From positions 1-5,463 of the forward strand of contig JBBRNO010000246.1 in NCBI GenBank assembly GCA_038230275.1: a stretch of 5,463 nt of DNA, in the 5' to 3' direction. Both the position numbers and the translations under genes were made by a program. Positions within the stretch are counted from its first letter, which is position 1, and each line of letters opens with the position of its first letter. This document shows, in pieces, positions 1 through 5,463 of the stretch. The notes beneath the pieces were generated by a model that did no database searches, was not told the DNA's origin, and saw only the letters and a list, made by a program, of their open reading frames with translations. The stretch comes from JANXXV01 sp038230275 (GTDB lineage: Bacteria > Acidobacteriota > Terriglobia > Bryobacterales > Bryobacteraceae).

Positions 1-1152
1 AAAGCTATTAATCTCATCCGCCACATCCCCGCCGCCATTAGTCCGCTGGTACATCAGCACCTGCAACATATCCTTCCCAGGGTCCACCCAACCGAAAGTC
101 CGATAAGCCCCGCCGTGCCCAAACGAACCCATCGAATTCAACCGCAAAGTCCCAGCCGGCTCCCTCACCACGGACCATCCCAATCCCCAACCCATCCCCG
201 GCGCAAAGCCAGCCTTCAATTCCCCCGTATGCACCGTAGTCATCACCGCTACCGCATCAGGTGACAGAATCCGCCGCCCATCCAGCGATCCCTTATCCAG
301 CATCATCTGGTAGAACCGCGCCATATCCGAAGCCGTGCTATAAAGCCCGCCCTCAGGCACCGGATACTTCGCCCCAGTCCGAAACAGATCGCCGTCGAAC
401 CGCTCCAGCTTCCCGTCCTTGTCCGTATAAACCGCGGCCAAGCGCCCGTGCTTCTCCGCAGGCAGGAAAAAATGCGTGTCTTTCATAGCCAGCGGCGCAA
501 AAATCCGTTCCGCAATAAACTGCTCAAAGGGCTTGCCCGACACCACTTCGATAATCCGTCCCAATGTAGCGATTCCAATATTGCTATAGCTCCACTTCGA
601 TCCCGGCTCAAACTCCAGCGGCAGTTGCGAGCCCACGCTCACCACCTCGGCCAGCGTATGCCCGGCATTCACATAACCTTGCGGCGTCCCGCCTGGAAGA
701 CCGGAAGTGTGTGTCATCAAATCGCGAATCGTCACTAGCCGCGCTGGTTTCGCCCCACCCGCCAGCTTCTGTCCCGAAAACTCCGGCAGATACTTCTCCA
801 CCGGATCGATCAGCGCCAGCCGCCCCTCCTCCATCAGGATCATGATCCCGGTACAGGTAATCGGCTTGGTCATCGACATAATCTGGAACATGGAATCGGT
901 ACGCATCGGAATCCGCTTCTCACGGTCCTGAAAACCCACCGCGGACAGCACCGCCACATGCCCGTGCCGCGCAACCAAGGCCACGAACCCCGCAGCCTTA
1001 CCGTCGTCGACAAACTTCTGCAGCCGTACCGGAATGCGAGCCAGCCGGGCCGCGTCCATTCCAGCCCCAGCCGGGTCAGTCCGCTCCGTAACAAAAGCGG
1101 CGCCGAAAGCCGCCACCGCCGCAGCCAGCAAAATCGCGATACGTGTTCTCAT
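1..1152 (-). CDS. Exported serine hydrolase, beta-lactamase/class C (PF00144) family, C-terminus cut by window edge
   Basis: Reading the minus strand from the ATG at 1152 gives 384 codons with no stop up to the left edge. The N-terminus (MRTRIAILLAAAVAAFGAA) is a Sec-type signal: two arginines, then a hydrophobic alanine-rich stretch to about residue 19, so the enzyme is probably periplasmic or membrane-anchored. The three active-site motifs of the family are in order: S93-M-T-K96 (SxxK, nucleophilic serine and general base), Y189-S-N191 (YxN) and H346-G-G348 in the place of the KTG box. The HGG form is usual in the esterase/D-aminopeptidase-like branches, so an esterase or peptidase-type hydrolase is likelier than a true antibiotic beta-lactamase; the substrate cannot be read from the sequence. 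Other family hallmarks are LMTHTSGLP (about residues 147-155), FEPGSKWSYSN before the tyrosine motif, and a GGLYSTASDMARF segment. Only a short C-terminal tail, perhaps 10-30 residues, should be missing. It is transcribed away from the DUF1501 operon. Confidence 0.95.
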   Translation of the reverse strand, partial: MRTRIAILLAAAVAAFGAAFVTERTDPAGAGMDAARLARIPVRLQKFVDDGKAAGFVALVARHGHVAVLSAVGFQDREKRIPMRTDSMFQIMSMTKPITCTGIMILMEEGRLALIDPVEKYLPEFSGQKLAGGAKPARLVTIRDLMTHTSGLPGGTPQGYVNAGHTLAEVVSVGSQLPLEFEPGSKWSYSNIGIATLGRIIEVVSGKPFEQFIAERIFAPLAMKDTHFFLPAEKHGRLAAVYTDKDGKLERFDGDLFRTGAKYPVPEGGLYSTASDMARFYQMMLDKGSLDGRRILSPDAVAVMTTVHTGELKAGFAPGMGWGLGWSVVREPAGTLRLNSMGSFGHGGAYRTFGWVDPGKDMLQVLMYQRTNGGGDVADEINSF

Positions 1153-1218
1153 AGCACGTCATCCTATCGCAACAAGAAAGGCCGTGCGCGCGTCCATCGC
1201 CGGGTATACGATAAACGC
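1153..1218. promoter_or_regulatory. Divergent intergenic spacer, presumed promoter region for both flanking genes
   Basis: These 66 bases separate the start codons of the minus-strand hydrolase and the plus-strand DUF1501 gene, so any dedicated promoters must lie here or extend into the coding ends. The only AT-rich patch is GTATACGATAAAC at 1204-1216. It includes the self-complementary hexamer GTATAC (1204-1209) and could act as a -10 element in either direction. I find no convincing -35 box at the right spacing on either strand and no clear Shine-Dalgarno for the DUF1501 ATG. That a promoter lies here follows from the layout rather than from strong motifs. Confidence 0.35.
1162..1165 (-). 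promoter_or_regulatory. Probable ribosome binding site of the serine hydrolase
   Basis: The minus strand reads AGGA here, with 9 bases between it and the ATG at 1152, a normal Shine-Dalgarno spacing. It supports that ATG as the start, as does the signal peptide beginning there. Another ATG on the same strand overlaps the AGGA, but it is in a different frame from the hydrolase. Confidence 0.45.
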
Positions 1219-2628
1219 ATGACTGAAAATCGGCTCCACATCCCCCGCCGGGCCCTGCTGCGTCAATCGGCCGCGGGCTTTGGCCTGCTAGGGCTCCGAA
1301 GCTTAATCGCCGCCCAGTCCACGCCGCCCAGTCTCCTCGCGCCGAAACAGCCGCACTTCGAACCAACAGTAAAGCGCATCATCTTCCTGTTCATGCACGG
1401 CGGCCCCTCCAGCATCGATACCTTTGACCCCAAGCCCCGCCTCGATAAAGACAACGGCAAACCCGTCCCCTTCAAACGCGGCCTCACCTTCGGCGAAGAC
1501 GCTGTCCGCGGCCTGATGAAATCGCCCTGGGCCTTCAAGCAACACGGCCAAAGCGGCATTCCCGTAAGCGAACTCTTCCCCAACGTCGCCACCTGTGTAG
1601 ACGATCTCTGCATGATCCGTTCCATGGTGGGCGATGGCGTGGACCACGGCGCGGCGCTCCTCCAACTCCACACCGGCATGTTCCAGTTCAAACGCCCCAG
1701 CATGGGTAGCTGGGTGCTGTACGGCCTGGGAACCGAAAATCAGAATCTACCCGGCTTCATCACCATCAAGCCGTCCCTAGGGCATGGCGGCCAGAACAAC
1801 TGGAGCTCCAGTTTCCTGCCCGGTGAATATCAAGGTACGGCCATCGGCAACTCCGGCCTGAAGGTTTCCGAAGTCGAGAAGGAGCCGGTTCCCTACCTGG
1901 TCTCGAAAGGATTGCCGCCGGAACAGCAGCGTTATGAGCTGGACATGCTGCAGAAGATGAACCGCCGCCACGCCGAACTCAACGATCACGATTCCGATCT
2001 GGAAGCCCGCATCGGCGCGCTCGAGCTAGCCTTCCGCATGCAAATCAAAGCCCCAGAGGCCTTCGAAGTAGATAAGGAATCCGAGGCGACCAAAAAGCTA
2101 TACGGCCTGGACAACGAAGTCACCAAGGACTTCGGCTGGCAGTGTCTCCTGGCCCGCCGGCTCTCCGAACGCGGCGTCCGCTTTGTGCAATGCTCTCACA
2201 GCTACAAATGGGATCAGCACGTGGACCTCTTCAAGCTTCACACCAAGAATGCGGCCGAAGTAGACAAGCCCATAGCCGGTCTGCTGAAGGATCTGAAAGC
2301 ACGCGGCCAACTGAAAGACACGCTGGTTATCTGGGGCGGGGAATTCGGCCGGACGCCCTGGGCGCAGGGCTCGGACGGACGCGATCACAATCCCTACGGA
2401 TACACCATTTGGATGGCGGGCGCAGGCGTCAAGCCCGGTTTCATCTACGGAGCGACCGATGAATTCGGCTACCACGCCGTCGAGAACCGAATGCACATTC
2501 ACGATCTTCACGCCACGGTTCTGCACATGCTGGGGCTCGATCATCTGAAGCTGACGTACAAATACGCAGGCCGCGACTTCCGTCTAACCGACGTAGCCGG
2601 CACGGTAGCCCCGGGGATCTTCGCCTGA
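1219..2628 (+). CDS. DUF1501 family protein with twin-arginine type signal
   Basis: This 469-residue protein of the DUF1501 family (PF07394) has the family's usual length. The chosen ATG puts an export signal at the start: IPRRALLRQSAAGFGLLGL, with paired arginines at 10-11 followed by a hydrophobic run and an Ala-rich exit near LIAAQS, as in Tat substrates. The frame is open further upstream to 958, but that part lies antisense to the hydrolase and is not signal-like. Family hallmarks: an N-terminal strand followed by H60-G-G-P-S-S-I-D67-T-F-D70-P-K-P; E375-F-G-R-T-P; G387-R-D389-H390-N-P-Y-G; an AGAGVKPGFIYGATDEFG segment; and H426-I-H428-D429-L-H431-A-T near the end. DUF1501 is related to the alkaline phosphatase/sulfatase superfamily, so the Asp/His residues may bind metal, but no activity is established that I know of. 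It forms a tight operon with the following gene, whose family is its regular partner. Family assignment is firm; function is unknown. Confidence 0.93.
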   Translation: MTENRLHIPRRALLRQSAAGFGLLGLRSLIAAQSTPPSLLAPKQPHFEPTVKRIIFLFMHGGPSSIDTFDPKPRLDKDNGKPVPFKRGLTFGEDAVRGLMKSPWAFKQHGQSGIPVSELFPNVATCVDDLCMIRSMVGDGVDHGAALLQLHTGMFQFKRPSMGSWVLYGLGTENQNLPGFITIKPSLGHGGQNNWSSSFLPGEYQGTAIGNSGLKVSEVEKEPVPYLVSKGLPPEQQRYELDMLQKMNRRHAELNDHDSDLEARIGALELAFRMQIKAPEAFEVDKESEATKKLYGLDNEVTKDFGWQCLLARRLSERGVRFVQCSHSYKWDQHVDLFKLHTKNAAEVDKPIAGLLKDLKARGQLKDTLVIWGGEFGRTPWAQGSDGRDHNPYGYTIWMAGAGVKPGFIYGATDEFGYHAVENRMHIHDLHATVLHMLGLDHLKLTYKYAGRDFRLTDVAGTVAPGIFA

Positions 2629-2629
2629 T

Positions 2630-5257
2630 ATGAGATTCGCCATTGCCATCCTAGCCGCGGCTCCTCTCTTCGCGCAAACGCCGGATCAGGAGTTTTTCGA
2701 AAAGAAAGTACGCCCGATTTTCGTAGCGAACTGTTACACCTGCCACGGGCAGAAAATGCACATGGGTGGCGTGAACCTGTCCGCCCTCACAGGCGCGGCG
2801 CCGGAAACTGTCTATCAAGCCCTGACGTATGCGGCCAAGATCAAGATGCCTCCGTCCGGCATACTTCCCGCCGATGACCTCGCCAATGTGAAAACGTGGA
2901 TCGATATGGGCGGCGCATGGCCGGCAACCGCCAAAACCACAGTTGCCAAGAGTCCGATATCCCCGGAGGCCCGGAAGCACTGGTCGTTCCAATCCATCAA
3001 GGATTACCAGCCGCCGCCAGTGAAGCGCGAAGCCTGGATCAAGAGCCCGATAGACCGTTTCATCCTGGCCAAGCTGGAAGAGAAGAACCTCCAACCAGCG
3101 CTGCCCGCCTCCAAGCTCACCCTCTTGCGCCGGGCCACCTACGATCTAATCGGCCTGCCGCCAACCACGCAGGAAATCGACGCCTTCTTAGCTGACAAAT
3201 CTCCCGATGCCTTCGCCAAGGTAGTAGATCGTCTGCTCGCCTCACCCAAATACGGGGAACGCTGGGGCCGCAATTGGCTGGACGTAGCCCGCTTCGCTGA
3301 ATCCACCGGCATGGACGAAGACAACGCCTATCCCCACGCCTGGCGATACCGCGATTACGTCGTCGATGCCTTCAATCAGGACCTGCCCTACAACCGCTTC
3401 GTCACCGAACAGTTAGCCGGCGATCTAATTCCTACGGACGATCCGAAACTCCGTCAGCGCGGTCTGGTAGCCACCGGTTTTCTGGCCCTGGGGCCCCGGC
3501 CGCTGGCGCAACAGGATCGTCTGCAAATGCTCTATGACGTAGTGGATGAACAGATCGATACCACTTCAAAAGCGTTCTTCGGACTCACTGTCTCCTGCGC
3601 ACGATGCCACGATCACAAGTTCGATCCCATCCTCACCAAAGACTATTACTCACTGGCCTCCGTCTTCGCCAGCACCACCGCGTTCCGCAATCAGGGACGG
3701 CCCGGCGCCATCTCCTATATGTGGTACGCGCCGCTGGATCCAGCAGCGTATGACCGCTATCAATCGCATCGCGCCACCATGCTAGGCAAGCAGCTCGAAA
3801 TGGAGGACGCGCTCTCCGAAGATCTCGGACGGGAGAACGCCGCGCTCCGTCTACGGATCGCTGAATTCCTAACCGCCGCATGGAAAGTGAAGTTCCAAAG
3901 CGCCTCACCAGACAAGACAATCACCAGGTGGGTAACGTGGCTGGAATCAGGCGCCCCGTATCTGAAGGCCTGGTCTGAAGCCAGCGAAGGAAACATCGCG
4001 GAGGTCTCTCGCAAATATCAGGACGCCTACATAAAGACCGCCGAGAAATGGGACGGCTTACTGGAAAGATGGCGCGGCCGTTTCGCCAAGGATGCACTGC
4101 AGGGCCGCGATGTCCCGGCGCGTCCCAAGTTCGAAGCCGAAGAAGATCCCTTCTTTGAAGCAGCAACCTTCCACGGCGGCCCCATGGAGTTGCCCGATAG
4201 CCCTCGCCTGGTAGTCCTGCGCAAAGAATTCGAGCAATTCGAAAAATCGCTGCCCGAAGCACCAGCGATGGCAAGCGCAGTCAATGACGGAATCCCGGTG
4301 GATCAGAAAGTCTTCGTCCGTGGCGACTATCACAACCCAGGCGAGCCCGTGGCCAAGCAATTCCCCATCGTGCTGGCGGGCGAGTCGCAGTCCCCGGTGA
4401 AGACGGGCAGCGGGCGATTGGAAATGGCCCAGTGGCTCACCTCGCCGGACAATCCCCTACCGGCCCGCGTGATGGTCAACCGCATCTGGCAATGGCACTT
4501 CGGCGAAGCCTTGATGCGCACGCCAAACAATTGGGGCAAGATGGGCGAGAAGCCCACCCACCCCGAACTTCTCGATTACCTGGCGAAGGAGTTCGTCGCG
4601 GGCGGCTGGTCCATAAAATCGATGCACCGCCAAATCATGCTTTCCAGCACTTATCAGATGAGCAGCAAGGCGTCAAAAGAATCCCGCGACGCCGACCCGC
4701 CCAATCGCCTCTGGACCCGCTTCAACCGGGTTCGCATGTCGGTGGAACAAATCCGCGACAGCCTGCTGGCCATCGACGGCTCACTGGATCTCACCATGGG
4801 CGGCAACACCGCGGCCCCCGGCAAATCGAAAAAGTCAAAAGCCGATCCGGACGCCATGAAACGCCGCACGCTCTACATCCCGGTGAAGCGCGGCAGTATT
4901 CCCAACCTGCTGGCCACCTTCGATTACGGAGACGCCACCACTTCCAACGAAGGCCGGCCCCGCACAAACGTAGCGCCGCAAGCGCTCTTCATGATGAACA
5001 GCAGTTTCGTAATCACCAGGTCGCAAGGTTTCGCAAAAAAGCTATTGGACGACGATTCACTTACCGACGCCGCGCGCGTGGAGAAGGCGTACTTGATGGC
5101 GTTAACCAGAGGGCCGCAGCCGGCGGAAATAGACAACGCCCTAACCTACCTGGCCAACATGGAAAAAAAGGTAGCCACTCCGGAGGCCCACAGGACCGCC
5201 TGGCAAAGCTTCTGCCACGTCCTACTGTCCTCAAATGAGTTCCTCTACCTGAACTAG
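2630..5257 (+). CDS. PSCyt1-DUF1549-DUF1553 protein, exported putative c-type cytochrome
   Basis: An 875-residue protein with the standard three-part architecture of the planctomycete cytochrome C / PSD1 family. A short Sec signal (MRFAIAILAAAPLFA, cleavage near A15) is followed by a small cytochrome c-like domain (about 20-98) with haem motif C35-Y-T-C38-H39 and a plausible distal ligand, M73, in KMPP. DUF1549 spans about 139-350 (from SPIDRFILAKLEEKNLQP) and carries a second CxxCH, C323-A-R-C326-H327, followed by DHKFDPI. Residues about 365-560 are a variable, charged, probably helical linker, ending in the family-typical VFVRGDYHNPGEP near 561-573. DUF1553 (about 594-870) starts at SGRLEMAQWL and ends SSNEFLYLN at the natural C-terminus. 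A lysine/serine-rich stretch (KSKKSK, 732-737) interrupts DUF1553. The start follows the DUF1501 stop by one base (TGA-T-ATG), indicating coupled translation; there is no strong Shine-Dalgarno of its own. It probably acts outside the cytoplasm with the DUF1501 protein. The substrate and the reality of haem attachment are unknown. Confidence 0.95.
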   Translation: MRFAIAILAAAPLFAQTPDQEFFEKKVRPIFVANCYTCHGQKMHMGGVNLSALTGAAPETVYQALTYAAKIKMPPSGILPADDLANVKTWIDMGGAWPATAKTTVAKSPISPEARKHWSFQSIKDYQPPPVKREAWIKSPIDRFILAKLEEKNLQPALPASKLTLLRRATYDLIGLPPTTQEIDAFLADKSPDAFAKVVDRLLASPKYGERWGRNWLDVARFAESTGMDEDNAYPHAWRYRDYVVDAFNQDLPYNRFVTEQLAGDLIPTDDPKLRQRGLVATGFLALGPRPLAQQDRLQMLYDVVDEQIDTTSKAFFGLTVSCARCHDHKFDPILTKDYYSLASVFASTTAFRNQGRPGAISYMWYAPLDPAAYDRYQSHRATMLGKQLEMEDALSEDLGRENAALRLRIAEFLTAAWKVKFQSASPDKTITRWVTWLESGAPYLKAWSEASEGNIAEVSRKYQDAYIKTAEKWDGLLERWRGRFAKDALQGRDVPARPKFEAEEDPFFEAATFHGGPMELPDSPRLVVLRKEFEQFEKSLPEAPAMASAVNDGIPVDQKVFVRGDYHNPGEPVAKQFPIVLAGESQSPVKTGSGRLEMAQWLTSPDNPLPARVMVNRIWQWHFGEALMRTPNNWGKMGEKPTHPELLDYLAKEFVAGGWSIKSMHRQIMLSSTYQMSSKASKESRDADPPNRLWTRFNRVRMSVEQIRDSLLAIDGSLDLTMGGNTAAPGKSKKSKADPDAMKRRTLYIPVKRGSIPNLLATFDYGDATTSNEGRPRTNVAPQALFMMNSSFVITRSQGFAKKLLDDDSLTDAARVEKAYLMALTRGPQPAEIDNALTYLANMEKKVATPEAHRTAWQSFCHVLLSSNEFLYLN
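5254..5257. other. CTAG shared by two convergent stop codons
   Basis: The plus-strand DUF1549/DUF1553 gene ends in TAG at 5255-5257, and the minus-strand open frame ends in TAG at 5256-5254. Because CTAG is its own reverse complement, the two stops overlap within four bases. If the minus-strand gene is real, there is no spacer between the convergent genes, and any terminator must lie inside the opposing coding sequence. Confidence 0.5.
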
Positions 5258-5463
5258 GTCCGATTAGCAAACACCCCGACGCATCCGGCGCCATCCCAAC
5301 GTGGAGACACGACGTTGTCCGAGCCGTGACCGTCAGAAGGCGTGAAAAAATCAACAGTTGAGCCGGAATCCTCACGAACGAAAATCGAGGCGGGTCGATC
5401 TCCATTCTTCTTTTCATAGTAGAGTACTTTGCGAAACAAATGCTGGCTGCGCCATTCTACTCC
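5254..5463 (-). CDS. C-terminal fragment of an unrecognised protein, start beyond window edge
   Basis: The minus strand is open from the right edge for 69 codons to a TAG at 5256-5254. I do not recognise the product. The visible part looks like a plausible soluble protein end: GVEWRSQHLFRKVLYYEKK at the window edge, then ASIFVRED, VDFFTPSDGHGSD and a C-terminus SPRWDGAGCVGVFANRT. It has mixed hydrophobic, acidic and aromatic residues rather than the Arg/Pro/His-rich look of shadow frames in this DNA. The plus-strand frames in this stretch all hit stops, and without this gene about 200 bases would be empty. Against it: the fragment is short, there is no family match from memory, and the open frame could be chance. 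A start inside the window (TTG at 5439) is possible but less likely, since the frame stays open to the edge. Codon use is less GC-rich at third positions than in the neighbours. Confidence 0.5.
   Translation of the reverse strand, partial: GVEWRSQHLFRKVLYYEKKNGDRPASIFVREDSGSTVDFFTPSDGHGSDNVVSPRWDGAGCVGVFANRT

Noticed and set aside
261..931. Several short plus-strand open frames across the left part of the window
   Set aside because: All are antisense to the serine hydrolase, whose catalytic motifs fix the coding strand there.
958..1218. In-frame upstream extension of the DUF1501 gene by 87 codons
   Set aside because: It lies almost entirely antisense to the signal-peptide end of the hydrolase, is rich in Arg, Ser and Pro, and would bury the twin-arginine signal that begins at 1219.
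2098..2544. A 148-codon minus-strand open frame opposite the DUF1501 gene
   Set aside because: It is antisense to the most conserved part of DUF1501. Long antisense frames are common in DNA of this composition, and I see no start signal or recognisable motif.
1219..2628. Classical sulfatase identity for the DUF1501 protein
   Set aside because: No CxPxR formylglycine motif is present; the N-terminal HGGPSSIDTFDPKP pattern is that of DUF1501.
4432..5238. A 268-codon plus-strand open frame inside the DUF1549/DUF1553 gene
   Set aside because: It is fully nested in another frame of a clearly conserved domain, and its product is rich in Arg, His, Pro and Gln with no domain-like pattern, as expected of a shadow frame in GC-rich DNA.
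5297..5317. Inverted repeat CAACGT...ACGTTG as a possible terminator for the DUF1501 operon
   Set aside because: The stem is only 6 base pairs with a 9-base loop and no T-run follows on either strand; it also falls in the probable minus-strand coding region.
5351..5361. Short palindrome TCAACAGTTGA as a possible operator
   Set aside because: Five-base arms around one base arise readily by chance, and it lies inside a probable coding region away from any start.
5061..5417. A 118-codon minus-strand open frame spanning the end of the DUF1553 region
   Set aside because: More than half of it is antisense to the conserved DUF1553 C-terminus, its composition is Arg/Ser/Pro-rich, and it conflicts with the better minus-strand frame that ends at 5254.

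Overview
The window most resembles a chromosome segment from a soil acidobacterium of the Solibacter/Bryobacterales type. A planctomycete or verrucomicrobial source is the main alternative. The inference rests on GC-rich coding DNA and on the adjacent pair of a DUF1501 protein and a PSCyt1-DUF1549-DUF1553 cytochrome-like protein, a family combination expanded in these phyla. No rRNA, tRNA or marker gene is present to settle it.

Layout: (1) 1-1152, minus strand, is a nearly complete exported serine hydrolase of the beta-lactamase/class C (PF00144) family that runs off the left edge at its C-terminus. (2) 1153-1218 is a 66-base divergent spacer that must hold the start signals for both flanking transcription units. 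(3) 1219-2628, plus strand, is a DUF1501 protein with a twin-arginine type signal. (4) 2630-5257, plus strand, starts one base after the DUF1501 stop and encodes an 875-residue exported protein with two CxxCH motifs and DUF1549 and DUF1553 domains. (5) 5254-5463, minus strand, is probably the C-terminal end of an unrecognised protein; its stop overlaps the stop of gene 4 through a shared CTAG.

Genes 3 and 4 look like a two-gene, translationally coupled operon whose products both act outside the cytoplasm: one probably exported folded by Tat, the other by Sec with possible covalent haem attachment. The biochemical role of this pair is not established to my knowledge. The serine hydrolase is divergently oriented, and only proximity links it to the pair. 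I see no mobile element, CRISPR array, RNA gene or strong terminator. The window is mostly ordinary; its real unknowns are the function of the DUF1501/DUF1549-DUF1553 pair and the identity of the right-edge fragment.
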